This document shows, piece by piece, positions 9,365 to 17,968 of a stretch of 64,000 nucleotides of DNA (positions are counted from its first letter, which is position 1; every line of letters begins with the position of its first letter). The DNA lies in the NCBI RefSeq assembly GCF_016919245.1, contig NZ_JAFEJA010000001.1:930001-994000 (forward strand). Direction: 5' to 3'. The notes beneath the pieces were generated by a model. It was not told where the DNA came from and made no database searches. It saw only the letters and a program-made list of their open reading frames with translations. Source of the DNA: Streptomyces zhihengii (lineage in GTDB: Bacteria; Actinomycetota; Actinomycetes; Streptomycetales; Streptomycetaceae). The position numbers and the translations under genes are program-made.

Positions 9365-10467
9365 GACACGTCCGTGCCGCCGTCGCCGCGGCACCCGGGG
9401 CGCCCTTCACGCTCCGGGACGCCGTGCTGGAGGACCCGCGGCCGTGCGAGGTGCTGGTGCGGACGACCGCGGTCGGGATCTGCCACACCGACCTGGGGAT
9501 GCGGGACACCTGGCCCGCGGCTCTGACGCCGATGGTCTTCGGCCACGAGGGCGCGGGCGTCGTCGAGGCGGTGGGCGCGGAGGTGACCGGTCTCGCGCCC
9601 GGGGACCGGGTGTGCCTCACCTTCGCCAGCTGCGGCGCCTGCGAGCAGTGCGCGGCCGGCCACCCCGCCTACTGCCTCGGCGCGCGGGCCCGGAACTTCT
9701 CCGGCGGGCGCGCGGACGGCACCACTCCGCTCTCGCTCGACGGCGCACCGCTGCACGCCGGGTTCTTCGGCCAGTCCAGCTTCGCCACCCACACCGTCGT
9801 CCACCGGCGCGGTGTGGTCAAGGTTCCGTCCGACCTCCCGCCCCAGGTCGCCGCGCCGCTGGGATGCAGCGGTCAGACGGGCGCCGGCACCGTGCTCAAC
9901 CGGCTGCGCCCCGAGCCGGGTTCCGCGCTGGTGGTGCTGGGCGCGGGCGGGGTCGGCCTGAGCGCGCTGATGGCGGCGGTGGCCGCGGGCTGCGACCCGG
10001 TGGTGGCCGTCGACCCCGTCCCCTCCCGCCGCGCCCTGGCCGTCGCACTCGGCGCGCGGGCGGCGCTGGAGCCGGGTGACGGGCTGGTGGCGGCGCTGCG
10101 GGAGATCACCGGCGGCGGCGCGCACCATGTCGTCGAGACCACGGGCCGCGCGGACATGGCCCGCCCGGCGCTCGCCGCGCTGCGCCCGCGCGGGGAGCTG
10201 GCGCTCCTCGGCATCGGCGGCGAGGTGGCGTTCGACGTGATGGGGCTGCTCTCCCGGGGCGTCCGCGTCCACGGCGTGCTGGAGGGGGACTCCGACCCGG
10301 GGCGCTTCGTCCCCGAGCTGATCGCGCTGCGCGCCCGTGGTCTGTTCCCGATCGACCGGCTGGTCACCACCTTCCCGTTCGAGGACATCGAGGCGGCCGT
10401 GGCGGCCATGCGGGACGGGGGTGCGGTCAAGCCGGTCCTCACCTTCGGCGAACCGGGCGCGGTGTGA
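9361..10467 (+). CDS. Zinc-dependent alcohol dehydrogenase (aryl/allylic type, 368 aa)
   Basis: A medium-chain dehydrogenase/reductase with GTG start VRHVRAAVAAAPGAPF. Catalytic zinc ligands are in GICHTDLGM and GHEGAGVVEAVG; the structural zinc loop is CGACEQCAAGHPAYC; the NAD Rossmann turn is VLGAGGVGLSALMA. The length matches the NAD-dependent aryl/allyl alcohol dehydrogenase branch. It would interconvert an alcohol and aldehyde. Near lcp and oxiBA it may act on isoprenoid alcohols or aldehydes, which is inference. The motif holding its stop codon recurs 32 bases downstream. Confidence 0.92.
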   Translation: MRHVRAAVAAAPGAPFTLRDAVLEDPRPCEVLVRTTAVGICHTDLGMRDTWPAALTPMVFGHEGAGVVEAVGAEVTGLAPGDRVCLTFASCGACEQCAAGHPAYCLGARARNFSGGRADGTTPLSLDGAPLHAGFFGQSSFATHTVVHRRGVVKVPSDLPPQVAAPLGCSGQTGAGTVLNRLRPEPGSALVVLGAGGVGLSALMAAVAAGCDPVVAVDPVPSRRALAVALGARAALEPGDGLVAALREITGGGAHHVVETTGRADMARPALAALRPRGELALLGIGGEVAFDVMGLLSRGVRVHGVLEGDSDPGRFVPELIALRARGLFPIDRLVTTFPFEDIEAAVAAMRDGGAVKPVLTFGEPGAV

Positions 10468-10499
10468 CGCGGGGCGCGGGCGACACGGGCGCGGTGTGA
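10454..10499 (+). repeat. Duplicated 14-bp segment carrying the ADH stop codon, in a repeat-rich gap
   Basis: CGGGCGCGGTGTGA occurs at 10454-10467, where its TGA is the ADH stop, and again at 10486-10499. The following gap to 10728 is rich in further short repeats (for example GCGCGGCCGGCGGGTG variants) and contains no convincing gene. Confidence 0.7.
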
Positions 10500-10728
10500 G
10501 CCAGGTGGGGCGTGAGCCAGGCACGTCGTGGGCCGGGCAAGGCGGGGGCGTGAGCCGGACTCGCCGCGAGTAGGCCCGGGCGCGGCCGGCGGGTGGCCCG
10601 GGCGGGGCGGGCGGGCGCGGCCGGCGGGTGGTCGGCGGGTTGACCCAAGCCGCGCGGCCGGCGGGTGAGCCGGGCGGGCCGTCCGGAAGGCGCCCTGCCT
10701 GCTGACGGCGTGTGATTCACTGATCCGC

Positions 10729-11946
10729 ATGGCCTCCGTCCCCCCGTCGGCACGTCCGGCCGGGACGGCGCGGCCGGCCCCGGCCACCCGGCCGCGCAAC
10801 CGCAGGCAGCTCATCGTCGACGCGGCCGGACGGGCCTTCAGCGAGCGCGGCTACCACGCGGCGTCCATGGAGGAGGTCGCCGCCGCGGTGGGCATCACCG
10901 CGACGGCGCTGTACCGGCACTTCCCCAACAAGTACGCGCTGTTCGCCGAGTGCGCCGACGTGATGGTGGACGGGCTGGTGGCCGCGCTGGACGAGGTGCC
11001 GTCCGGGGCGCCGCCCGCGGAGGTGCTCGCGGCCGTCACCCGGATCACTGTCGCCCACCGCTCGTCGGGCGGTGTGTACCGGTGGGAGGCCCGGTACCTC
11101 GACCGCGAGGACCGCCGGCGTCTCAAGGTGAAGTTCAACCGCCTGGTCGAGCGGGTCGACGAGGCGGTGCAGCGTGAACGCCCCCTGTCCGACGGGCGGC
11201 TGCGGGCCACCGCGGCGCTCGGCGCGATCGGGTCGGTCACGATGCACCGCACGTCCATCGCCCAGCGCCGGGCGGAGGACCTGCTGCTGGCGTCCGCGCT
11301 GCGGGTCGCCGGGAGCGGCCCGGCGGCCCGGGTGCCGACCGCGCACCTGGTCGAGCTGCCCGCCCGGCCGGTGCCGCGCACCCGGCGGGAGGAGATCCTC
11401 GCCGCCTCCGTGCCGCTGTTCGCCCGGGACGGGTTCACCAGTGTCACCAACGGCCAGATCGCGGAGGCGGTGGGGCTGACCCCGTCCGCGCTCTACCGCC
11501 ACTACCCCGGCAAGACCGACATCCTGGCGGCGGCCTGCCTCCAGGCGGCGGGGCTGCTGGCCCAGGGGGTGGAGCGCAGTCTGCGGGAGGGGGACGGCCC
11601 GCGGGACGCGGTCGTCGCGCTGGCGGCGACGTACGTGGCCTACAGCTTCGAGTACACCGACCTCAACAGCGTCGCCGAGGCCGAGGTGCGCGGTCTGCCG
11701 GCCGGCCCGCGACGGCCTTTGGTGCTGGCGCAGCGCAGGCACATCGCCGTCTGGGAGCAGCGGTTGCGGCTGGCACGCCCGGAGCTGGACCCGCGCCAGG
11801 CCCGGGTGCTGGCGCACGCCGGGTTCGGTGTGGTGGTCGAGGCCGGACGCCGGCTGCGGTGGCGGGACACCCCGGGGAACCGGGAGGCCGTGACCGCTCT
11901 GGTCGTGGCCGCCCTCGGGCTCCGAGGGGAACCGGAGCGCCGGTGA
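10729..11946 (+). CDS. Tandem-fused TetR regulator with two DNA-binding domains (405 aa)
   Basis: Two complete TetR units sit in one chain. The first HTH is at about residues 28-75 (GRAFSERGYHAASMEEVA...TALYRHFPNKYALF) and the second at about 220-265 (PLFARDGFTSVTNGQIAE...ALYRHYPGKTDIL), each followed by a helical ligand domain. The length is twice the usual 200 aa. Such a protein could act as a one-chain pseudo-dimer. It ends convergently with lcp1, two hairpins away, and is the nearest regulator to the lcp pair, so it is the best candidate for controlling the lcp genes. TetR regulators of lcp are known in other actinobacteria. Confidence 0.9.
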   Translation: MASVPPSARPAGTARPAPATRPRNRRQLIVDAAGRAFSERGYHAASMEEVAAAVGITATALYRHFPNKYALFAECADVMVDGLVAALDEVPSGAPPAEVLAAVTRITVAHRSSGGVYRWEARYLDREDRRRLKVKFNRLVERVDEAVQRERPLSDGRLRATAALGAIGSVTMHRTSIAQRRAEDLLLASALRVAGSGPAARVPTAHLVELPARPVPRTRREEILAASVPLFARDGFTSVTNGQIAEAVGLTPSALYRHYPGKTDILAAACLQAAGLLAQGVERSLREGDGPRDAVVALAATYVAYSFEYTDLNSVAEAEVRGLPAGPRRPLVLAQRRHIAVWEQRLRLARPELDPRQARVLAHAGFGVVVEAGRRLRWRDTPGNREAVTALVVAALGLRGEPERR

Positions 11947-11985
11947 CGGCCCGGCGCGGGCTCCGGCGGGAGCCGCAACGCCGGT

Positions 11986-12024
11986 GACGGGGCGCCCGCC
12001 GCCGAGCGGCTCAGGCGCCCCGTC
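11986..12024. terminator. Hairpin between convergent tetR and lcp1
   Basis: Perfect 11-bp stem (11986-11996 with 12014-12024) and a 17-base loop, between the stops of two convergent genes. No U-run follows, as is common in Streptomyces. Confidence 0.6.
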
Positions 12025-12029
12025 GCGGT

Positions 12030-12062
12030 GTCCGTCCCCGGCCCCTGTTGCCGGGGGCGGAC
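12030..12062. terminator. Second hairpin downstream of lcp1
   Basis: 13-bp stem (12030-12042 with 12050-12062, one G-U pair) with a 7-base loop, 25 bases beyond the lcp1 stop on its strand. With the hairpin at 11986-12024 it makes a bidirectional double terminator. Confidence 0.6.
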
Positions 12063-12086
12063 ACGTCCGGGGGCGGAACGGCGGGC

Positions 12087-13283
12087 TCAGGCGGCCCTGT
12101 TGCCGATGGGGATGGTGATGGGCGTCGTCTTCCCGGAGGAGCCCTTGTTGAGGAAGAGCATGGCAAGGGCGCGGATGAACTGGTCGAGCATGTAGAAGGT
12201 GCCGGGCATGACGGGCGACAGCCCCTCGCGGAAGAGGATGAACGCCGGCCAGGCGGTGCGGACCAGGGCGGCGGCGGCGTAGTCGCGCTTGAGCCCGAGC
12301 CAGTCGCCGACCTCGTCGCTGAGGACGTAGCGCACGAACTCGTTGAGGAAGCCCCGGGTGACCCCGAGGTCGATCTGCGCGGTGAGGCCGAGCAGTTCCT
12401 CGGCGAGCTCGATGCCCTCGGTCGACGGGGTGAGGATCGGGTCGAGCATCTGGGCCGCCTGCCGCTCGGCGGCCGCCCAGGTCTTGGGGATGTGCTCGTA
12501 CGGCACGCCGAGCAGGTGCACGGCGACCTGCCACGAGTGCAGGAACGCCTCCTGGTCCGCCGCCGGGTACGGGATCCGCCAGTCGAGCAGCTTGCGGTGG
12601 ACGTAGGTGCCGAGGCTGTGGAAGGTGACCAGGATGTCGGCGGCGCTGATCGGGATGGTCTCGTCGGCGACCGCCCGCCAGTGCGGCGACTGCGGCAGCA
12701 GGTGGCGTACGGCCGCGTGCACCACGCGCGTCTTGTTGGCGGTGACGACGAACTGCCCCGTCGGCTCGAAGGCGCCCAGCTCGGCGAGGTCGTAGCCGAA
12801 GGTGAACGTCTTGGCGGCGCGGTCCTGCATGTCGGCGCCGCCCGCGGACCAGTAGACGCTCTTGGCCTCGCGGGGGATCACGGTGCTCATGATGCCGCTG
12901 CCGAGGCCGTAGAGCATGAACAGGTACGTGTCCCTGCGCCGGTTGAAGTCGGCGGCGCGCTTCAGCTTGGCCGGGTCGGCCCAGGAGGGCAGGACGTTGA
13001 CCTGCCGCAGGTAGGCGTTGAACTCGGCCGGGACGCCGGTGGGCAGCGGGTCGTTGTTGTTCACCCAGGACGCCCACGCGGTGTTGATGGCCGGCACGTG
13101 CCCGCCGGTGATCATCTTCGCCATCAGCGGATCGGCCGCGGTGTCCCAGATCCACTCCGGTCCGGTGGCCGCCGCGCCCTGGGCCCCGGGTGCCGCCGCC
13201 CACGCCCTGGCGGGGTTCGCCACGCCCACGAGGCCGAGCGCGACACCGAGGGACAGTGCCTTGCGCCTGCTGAGGTTCTCCAT
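12087..13283 (-). CDS. lcp: Latex clearing protein paralog (Lcp rubber oxygenase, DUF2236, 398 aa)
   Basis: The start chosen is MENLSRRKALSLGV, which opens a Tat signal (SRRKALS, hydrophobic core, ARAWAA cleavage region) and has GGGAAGCAGG upstream; the open frame continues upstream without a better start. DUF2236/Lcp residues are conserved: Glu139 (IPREA), Arg155, Lys158 and Thr159 (QDRAAKT) and heme ligand His189 (KTRVVHAAVRH). These align with E148, R164, K167, T168 and H198 of Lcp from Streptomyces sp. K30. The enzyme is a secreted b-type heme dioxygenase that cleaves polyisoprene double bonds. It is divergent from the second lcp across 350 bases. Confidence 0.9.
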   Translation of the reverse strand: MENLSRRKALSLGVALGLVGVANPARAWAAAPGAQGAAATGPEWIWDTAADPLMAKMITGGHVPAINTAWASWVNNNDPLPTGVPAEFNAYLRQVNVLPSWADPAKLKRAADFNRRRDTYLFMLYGLGSGIMSTVIPREAKSVYWSAGGADMQDRAAKTFTFGYDLAELGAFEPTGQFVVTANKTRVVHAAVRHLLPQSPHWRAVADETIPISAADILVTFHSLGTYVHRKLLDWRIPYPAADQEAFLHSWQVAVHLLGVPYEHIPKTWAAAERQAAQMLDPILTPSTEGIELAEELLGLTAQIDLGVTRGFLNEFVRYVLSDEVGDWLGLKRDYAAAALVRTAWPAFILFREGLSPVMPGTFYMLDQFIRALAMLFLNKGSSGKTTPITIPIGNRAA

Positions 13284-13551
13284 TGACTTACCTGCTTCCC
13301 TGATGGGCCAGACGTTCCAGGTGCCTTCGCAGACTTGCCGGTTGCGCGGGCGATACGTGCCGAACCGTGTCGCAACCTTGTCGCACAGATGTGATTCTCG
13401 ATTAACATAGCGAGCCGCGTCAGCGGGGGCAATGGTGGCGGCAGAGGCCGCCCGGAGCACCACGGAGACGCCAAGTCCCGGCCTTTGCCAGCCACTTCGC
13501 CAGGCGATCGTGTGCAACCTCTGGCGATCACGGCGCCGCGTGTGCTCCCCT

Positions 13552-13582
13552 GATGAAACAGTGAAGCACGATGTGTTTCATC
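13552..13582. promoter_or_regulatory. 9-bp inverted repeat, probable operator upstream of lcp2-oxiBA
   Basis: GATGAAACA at 13552-13560 and its exact complement TGTTTCATC at 13574-13582 flank a 13-base spacer, ending 51 bases before the lcp2 start. The 350-base divergent gap 13284-13633 is AT-richer than its surroundings (for example CTCGATTAACATAG near 13397) and must hold promoters for both lcp genes. The symmetric site suits a TetR-family repressor; the double-TetR protein is the local candidate. No gene is seen in this gap. Confidence 0.5.
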
Positions 13583-13633
13583 GCATCAATCCCGGTGACA
13601 TGTCCCGGGCAAACCGGTGAGGAGTCCGCAGAG

Positions 13634-14857
13634 ATGGACGAGCTGAGCAGGCGCAAGATGCTGATCACGGGAGGGGCGCTCGGGGCGCTCGGGGCACTGG
13701 GAGCGGCGTCGCCGGCCCATGCGCGGGCCCTGTGGACCTGGGCGCCGAGCGGTTCGGTGGCGGGCAAGGGAGCGGGGCTCGACCCCGAGTGGGTCTGGGA
13801 CGAGCAGGCCGACCCGGTGCTCGCCGCCGTGATCGAACGCGGCCAGGTGGCCCAGGTCAACCAGGCGCTGCGGCAGTGGACCCGCAACGACCAGCCGCTG
13901 CCGTCCGGCCTCCCCGCGGACGTGCGCGACTTCATGGAGTCGGCGCGGCGGCTGCCGTCCTGGGCCGACCCGGGCAAGCTGGCCGCGGCCGCCAGGTTCA
14001 CCACGAAGAAGGGGATCTACACCGGGGCCCTGTACGGCCTGGGCAGCGGTCTGATGAGCACCGCCATCCCGAGGGAGGCGCGCGCCGTCTACTACTCCAA
14101 GGGCGGCGCGGACATGAAGGACCGCATCGCCAAGACGGCCCAACTCGGCTACGACGTGGGGGACCTGGACGCGTACAAGCCGAGCGGCGGAATGATCGTC
14201 ACCGCCGTGAAGACGCGCATGGTGCACGCGGCCGTACGCCACCTGCTGCCCCAGTCGCCGGGCTGGGACCGGACCAGCGGCGGCCAGACCATCCCCATCA
14301 GCCAGGCCGACGTCATGGTGACCTGGCACAGCCTGGCCACCTTCGTGATGCGGAAGCTCAAGGACTGGCGGGTGCCCGTCACCACCGCCGAGTCCGAGGG
14401 CTTCCTGCACGTCTGGCAGGTCACCGCGCACATACTCGGCGTCCTGGACGAGTACATCCCCGCCAGCTGGGCCGAGGCCGAGGCCCAGTCCCGGCAGGTC
14501 CTCGACCCGGTCCTGGCGTCGACACCCGAGGGCAACGAACTCACCGACGTCCTCCTCGACATCGTCGCCGAGCTCGACGCCGGTCTCACCCGCCCGCTCA
14601 TCAACGCCTTCGCCCGCTACACCCTGGGCGACCGGACGGGCGATCTGATCGGCCTGGACCGGGAGCCGTTCTGGCAGCCGCTGATCAGCGGTGCCTGGCC
14701 GCTGCTGGTGGCGTTCCGCGAGGGCCTCATCCCGCTGCCGCTGATCCCGCAGGCGGCCTGGACAGTGGAGGAGGCCCTCCGTAAGTTCGTCCTGCTCTAC
14801 CTCTCCGAGGGACGGGGCATCAACATCGAGATCCCTGACGCCAACCGCCCCTCCTGA
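13634..14857 (+). CDS. lcp: Latex clearing protein, rubber oxygenase Lcp (407 aa)
   Basis: Starting at MDELSRRKMLITGG (ribosome site GAGGAGT), the Tat signal ends near ASPAHA. Counted from this Met, the key residues fall at Glu148 (IPREAR), Arg164, Lys167 and Thr168 (KDRIAKT) and His198 (KTRMVHAAVRH). These are the same numbers reported for the catalytic base, heme-pocket residues and proximal heme ligand of Lcp from Streptomyces sp. K30. Secreted Lcp cleaves poly-cis-1,4-isoprene endo-wise into oligomers with keto and aldehyde ends. oxiB follows after 8 bases, the gene order known from strain K30. An upstream in-frame extension to 13571 has no signal peptide and is rejected. Confidence 0.95.
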   Translation: MDELSRRKMLITGGALGALGALGAASPAHARALWTWAPSGSVAGKGAGLDPEWVWDEQADPVLAAVIERGQVAQVNQALRQWTRNDQPLPSGLPADVRDFMESARRLPSWADPGKLAAAARFTTKKGIYTGALYGLGSGLMSTAIPREARAVYYSKGGADMKDRIAKTAQLGYDVGDLDAYKPSGGMIVTAVKTRMVHAAVRHLLPQSPGWDRTSGGQTIPISQADVMVTWHSLATFVMRKLKDWRVPVTTAESEGFLHVWQVTAHILGVLDEYIPASWAEAEAQSRQVLDPVLASTPEGNELTDVLLDIVAELDAGLTRPLINAFARYTLGDRTGDLIGLDREPFWQPLISGAWPLLVAFREGLIPLPLIPQAAWTVEEALRKFVLLYLSEGRGINIEIPDANRPS

Positions 14858-14865
14858 GCCACCCG

Positions 14866-17226
14866 GTGGAGACGATGACCACGACACCCGGTGACGGCGC
14901 CGAGCGCCCGCCCCGGCAGGACCCCGGCCGGCAGCCCGTCGGACGGCGCCGCTTCCTCGGATACGTACTGGCCGCCCCCACGCTGATGACGGCCGCCCCG
15001 CTCGCGGCGGCGTCCGACGCACGGGCCGGCCAGGCGGGAGCGGGGCAGGGGACGGCGGGGATCCCCTCGCCGGAGATCACCGAACTGGTCGATCTCAACG
15101 AGGTGATGACGGCCGCCGCCCTGCCGACGTCCGGCCTGATCACGGTCGAGGTGCACACCGACGGCACGGTGTCCTTCGCACTGCCGAGGACCGAGGTGGG
15201 GCAGGGCATCACCACCTCGACGGCGATGCTGATCGCCGAGGAACTCGGCGTGCCCCTCGCGCGGGTGCGGGTCACCCTGGCCGACGCGCGGCCGGAGCTG
15301 CTGTTCAACCAGCTCACCGGCGGGTCGAACACGACGTTCTCCACCTACACCCCGATCCGGGTCGCCGCCGCGATCGCCCGGAGCAGGCTGCTCCGGGCCG
15401 CGGCGGACGACTGGGGCGTCGCCGTCACCGACGTGACCTGGAAGGACGGCGTCGTCTCCGGCCCCGGCGGCCGGAGCGCCGGCATCGGGGACCTCTCCCC
15501 CGCGGCGGCGGGCGTCCGGACCGAGCAGGTGTCCGTCGCCCTCAAGGACCCCGGGTCGTTCACCGTGATCGGCCGCCCGCACGGCCGCGTGGACGCCCGC
15601 GCGGCCGTCACCGGGCAGAAGAAGTTCACCCTGGACCTCGACGTCCCGGACGCCCTGCCGACCATGGTGTGCCGTCCGCCGACGATCAACGGCACCGTCG
15701 GATCGGTGGCCAACGCCGCCGAGGTCCGCGCCATGCCCGGGGTCACCGACGTCGTCGTGATCCCCACCGGGGTGGCGGTGCGGGCGACGACCTTCGGCCG
15801 GTGCATCGACGCCGTGCGCGCCCTGCGGGTGGCATGGCGGCCGGGGAGCGCCGAGGGCGCCTCCGACGCCTCCGTCCTCGCCACCCTGCGGGACGCCGAA
15901 CTCCCCATGGGGCTGCCGCCGCTGACACCGAGCGTGGAGGAGCGGTTCACCTTCCACTTCCGCAGCAACAGCGCGCTGGAGCCCAACTGCGCGATCGCCG
16001 ACGTGCGCCCCGGCCGGGCCGAGGTCTGGTCGAGCCTGAAGGCGCCCATCGTGGCGAAGGAGATCATCGCCGCCAGGCTCGGTCTGCCGCTCGGCGCGGT
16101 GACCGTGCATGTGACGGAAGGAGGCGGGTCCTTCGGCCGCAAGCTCTTCTTCGACGCGGCGCTGGAGGCCGTCGAGGTCTCCCGGCGGATCGGCAAGCCG
16201 GTGAAGCTGATGTGGCACCGCGCCGACGACGTCCGCCAGGGGCGCACCCACCCCATGGCCACCTCGCGCGTCCGCATCTCCTACCTCGGCGACACCGTGC
16301 TCGGCTACAAGCAGCGGCACACCGGCGTCTCGACCGACCTCGGCCACGGGATCGGCGAGATCCTCACCGCGATGGCCGCCCGGCTGCCGGTCGGCGACAG
16401 GGCCTTCTCCCAGACCTTCTTCCAGCTCTCGCAGTCGATGCCCTACGAGTTCGGCGTGAACAGCCGGCTCCTGAGCGAGACCGGCAAGGGCTTCAACACC
16501 GGCAGCATGCGGGGCGTCTACTCCCCCGACGTCACCTGCGCCAGGGAACTCCTCGTCGACCGGCTCGCCGCCAGGATGGGCAAGGACCCCTGGCGGTTCC
16601 GGCACGACGTCCTGCACGACGACCGCGCCCGCGCGGTCCTCGACACGGCGGCCGAGGCGGGCGGCTGGGGCAGGACCATGCCCGCGGGGACGGCGCAGGG
16701 CATCGCCTTCCACGCCGAGTACCACTCCGCCTGCGCGGTGCTGGTGGAGATCGACTGCCGCCCCGAGGTGACCGGCCGCCCCGTCCGCGACGGTGTCACC
16801 GGGCCCCGCGTCACCAAGGCCGTCGTCGCGGTGGACGTCGGTCTCGCCGTCAACCCGCGCGGGCTGGAGGCGCAGATGACGGGCTGCGTCATGGACGGCA
16901 TCGCGCTGACCCTGACCTCCAGCCTGCACCTGCGGGACGGGCACTTCCTGGAGGCGAGCTGGGACAACTACTTCTACACCCGGCAGTGGAACACCCCTCC
17001 CGAGCTGAAGGTCGTCGTCATGCCCTCCACCACCGAACGGCCCGGCGGCGCGGGGGAACTCGGGGTGGCCGCCGCCATGGCCGCCGTCGCCTGCGCCTAC
17101 GGGCGGGCCACCGGCACGATGCCCACGGTGTTCCCGATCAACCACGGCACGCTCTCCTTCACGCCGAAGCCCACCGTCCCGCCCGTCCCCGCCTCTCCCA
17201 CCGACGGCCTCGACCACGTGCGCTGA
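14866..17226 (+). CDS. oxiB: OxiB: molybdopterin-binding subunit of aldehyde/isoquinoline oxidoreductase-type hydroxylase (786 aa)
   Basis: A large subunit of the xanthine oxidase superfamily, IorB-like, with a Tat motif GRRRFLGYVLA near residue 25. Molybdopterin-domain blocks include PRTEVGQGITTSTAMLIAEEL, GGSNTTFS, RSNSALEPNC, EGGGSFGRKLFF and, near the end, PGGAGELGVAAAMAAVAC. With OxiA it should oxidise the aldehydes released by Lcp to acids, with Mo cofactor, outside or at the membrane. The start is GTG 14866 or ATG 14875. The position right after lcp matches the lcp-oxiB-oxiA order described in Streptomyces sp. K30. Confidence 0.92.
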   Translation: METMTTTPGDGAERPPRQDPGRQPVGRRRFLGYVLAAPTLMTAAPLAAASDARAGQAGAGQGTAGIPSPEITELVDLNEVMTAAALPTSGLITVEVHTDGTVSFALPRTEVGQGITTSTAMLIAEELGVPLARVRVTLADARPELLFNQLTGGSNTTFSTYTPIRVAAAIARSRLLRAAADDWGVAVTDVTWKDGVVSGPGGRSAGIGDLSPAAAGVRTEQVSVALKDPGSFTVIGRPHGRVDARAAVTGQKKFTLDLDVPDALPTMVCRPPTINGTVGSVANAAEVRAMPGVTDVVVIPTGVAVRATTFGRCIDAVRALRVAWRPGSAEGASDASVLATLRDAELPMGLPPLTPSVEERFTFHFRSNSALEPNCAIADVRPGRAEVWSSLKAPIVAKEIIAARLGLPLGAVTVHVTEGGGSFGRKLFFDAALEAVEVSRRIGKPVKLMWHRADDVRQGRTHPMATSRVRISYLGDTVLGYKQRHTGVSTDLGHGIGEILTAMAARLPVGDRAFSQTFFQLSQSMPYEFGVNSRLLSETGKGFNTGSMRGVYSPDVTCARELLVDRLAARMGKDPWRFRHDVLHDDRARAVLDTAAEAGGWGRTMPAGTAQGIAFHAEYHSACAVLVEIDCRPEVTGRPVRDGVTGPRVTKAVVAVDVGLAVNPRGLEAQMTGCVMDGIALTLTSSLHLRDGHFLEASWDNYFYTRQWNTPPELKVVVMPSTTERPGGAGELGVAAAMAAVACAYGRATGTMPTVFPINHGTLSFTPKPTVPPVPASPTDGLDHVR

Positions 17227-17346
17227 CACACCGGCTCGAACACGTCCGCCGACACCCCCCCGATCACGTCCGGCACCCACGTCCCCCACCGTCCCATCAC
17301 GCCCGCCGCCCCCGTCCCCCACCGTCCGACACCGCTTGGAGTTTCC

Positions 17347-17823
17347 GTGCCTCAGCACACCTTCCGACTCAACGGCGAACAGGTCACGGTCGACGCGGCC
17401 GACGACGAGCGGCTGCTGTGGGTCCTGCGCGACATCCTCGGTCTCACCGGGCCGAAGTACGGCTGCGGCATCAACGTCTGCAAGGCCTGCACCAGTCATC
17501 TCAACGGCAGGGCGGCCAACCCGTGCGCCATCCCGGTGAAGGACCTGTCGCCGTCCGACGAGGTCACCACCATCGAGGGGCTGCCGGCCACCGTGGGCGC
17601 GGAGCTGCACCCGATGCAGGAGGCGTGGCTCGACCTGGACGTCGCCCAGTGCGGCTACTGCCAGCCCGGCCAGATCATGGCCGCCGTCGCCCTGGTCCGC
17701 CGGGTCGGGGAGGAGGGCCGCCAGGTCACCGAGGCCGACCTGGACGGCATCCGCAACATCTGCCGCTGCGGGACGTATCCGCGTATCCGCGAGGCGATCA
17801 GGGCGGGGGCCGAGAGGATGTGA
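17347..17823 (+). CDS. oxiA: OxiA: (2Fe-2S)-binding subunit of the aldehyde hydroxylase (158 aa)
   Basis: The N-terminal plant-type ferredoxin cluster has cysteines in CGINVCKAC and ANPC; the C-terminal helical cluster has CGYCQPGQ and ICRCG. Two [2Fe-2S] centres are therefore expected. Length and motif order fit IorA/small subunits of molybdenum hydroxylases, which pass electrons from the Mo centre. It starts at GTG with TTGGAG upstream and lies 120 bases after oxiB with no gene between. It lacks its own signal peptide, so export would have to be by hitch-hiking on the Tat signal of OxiB, as known for this family. Confidence 0.93.
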   Translation: MPQHTFRLNGEQVTVDAADDERLLWVLRDILGLTGPKYGCGINVCKACTSHLNGRAANPCAIPVKDLSPSDEVTTIEGLPATVGAELHPMQEAWLDLDVAQCGYCQPGQIMAAVALVRRVGEEGRQVTEADLDGIRNICRCGTYPRIREAIRAGAERM

Positions 17824-17849
17824 CGGAGCCCGCCCGGACGCGGGCCGGC

Positions 17850-17889
17850 CCCCGCCCGCCGGGGGCCCCGGGGCCGCCGGCGGGCGGGG
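17850..17889. terminator. Hairpin between convergent oxiA and LAL regulator
   Basis: Perfect 13-bp stem (17850-17862 with 17877-17889) around a 14-base GC loop, 27 bases after the oxiA stop. Confidence 0.65.
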
Positions 17890-17908
17890 ATCCGGTGCGC
17901 CCGGGGAT

Positions 17909-17968
17909 CCGGTCAGTCGGGGCCGGGGGCCGGTCAGTCGGCGCCCCGGGCGGGATCCGGTCAGTCGG
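17909..17968 (-). repeat. Three copies of a stop-codon-bearing 12-mer at the LAL gene end
   Basis: CCGGTCAGTCGG occurs at 17909-17920, 17930-17941 and 17957-17968. The last copy contains the stop codon of the LAL regulator (TCA at 17961, read on the minus strand). The other two would also end the frame. See the finding on duplicated gene ends. Confidence 0.75.

Noticed and set aside
13571..13633. Upstream start for lcp2 at 13571
   Set aside because: It would begin inside the inverted repeat and put 21 residues before the Tat signal; the residue numbering from 13634 matches known Lcp exactly.
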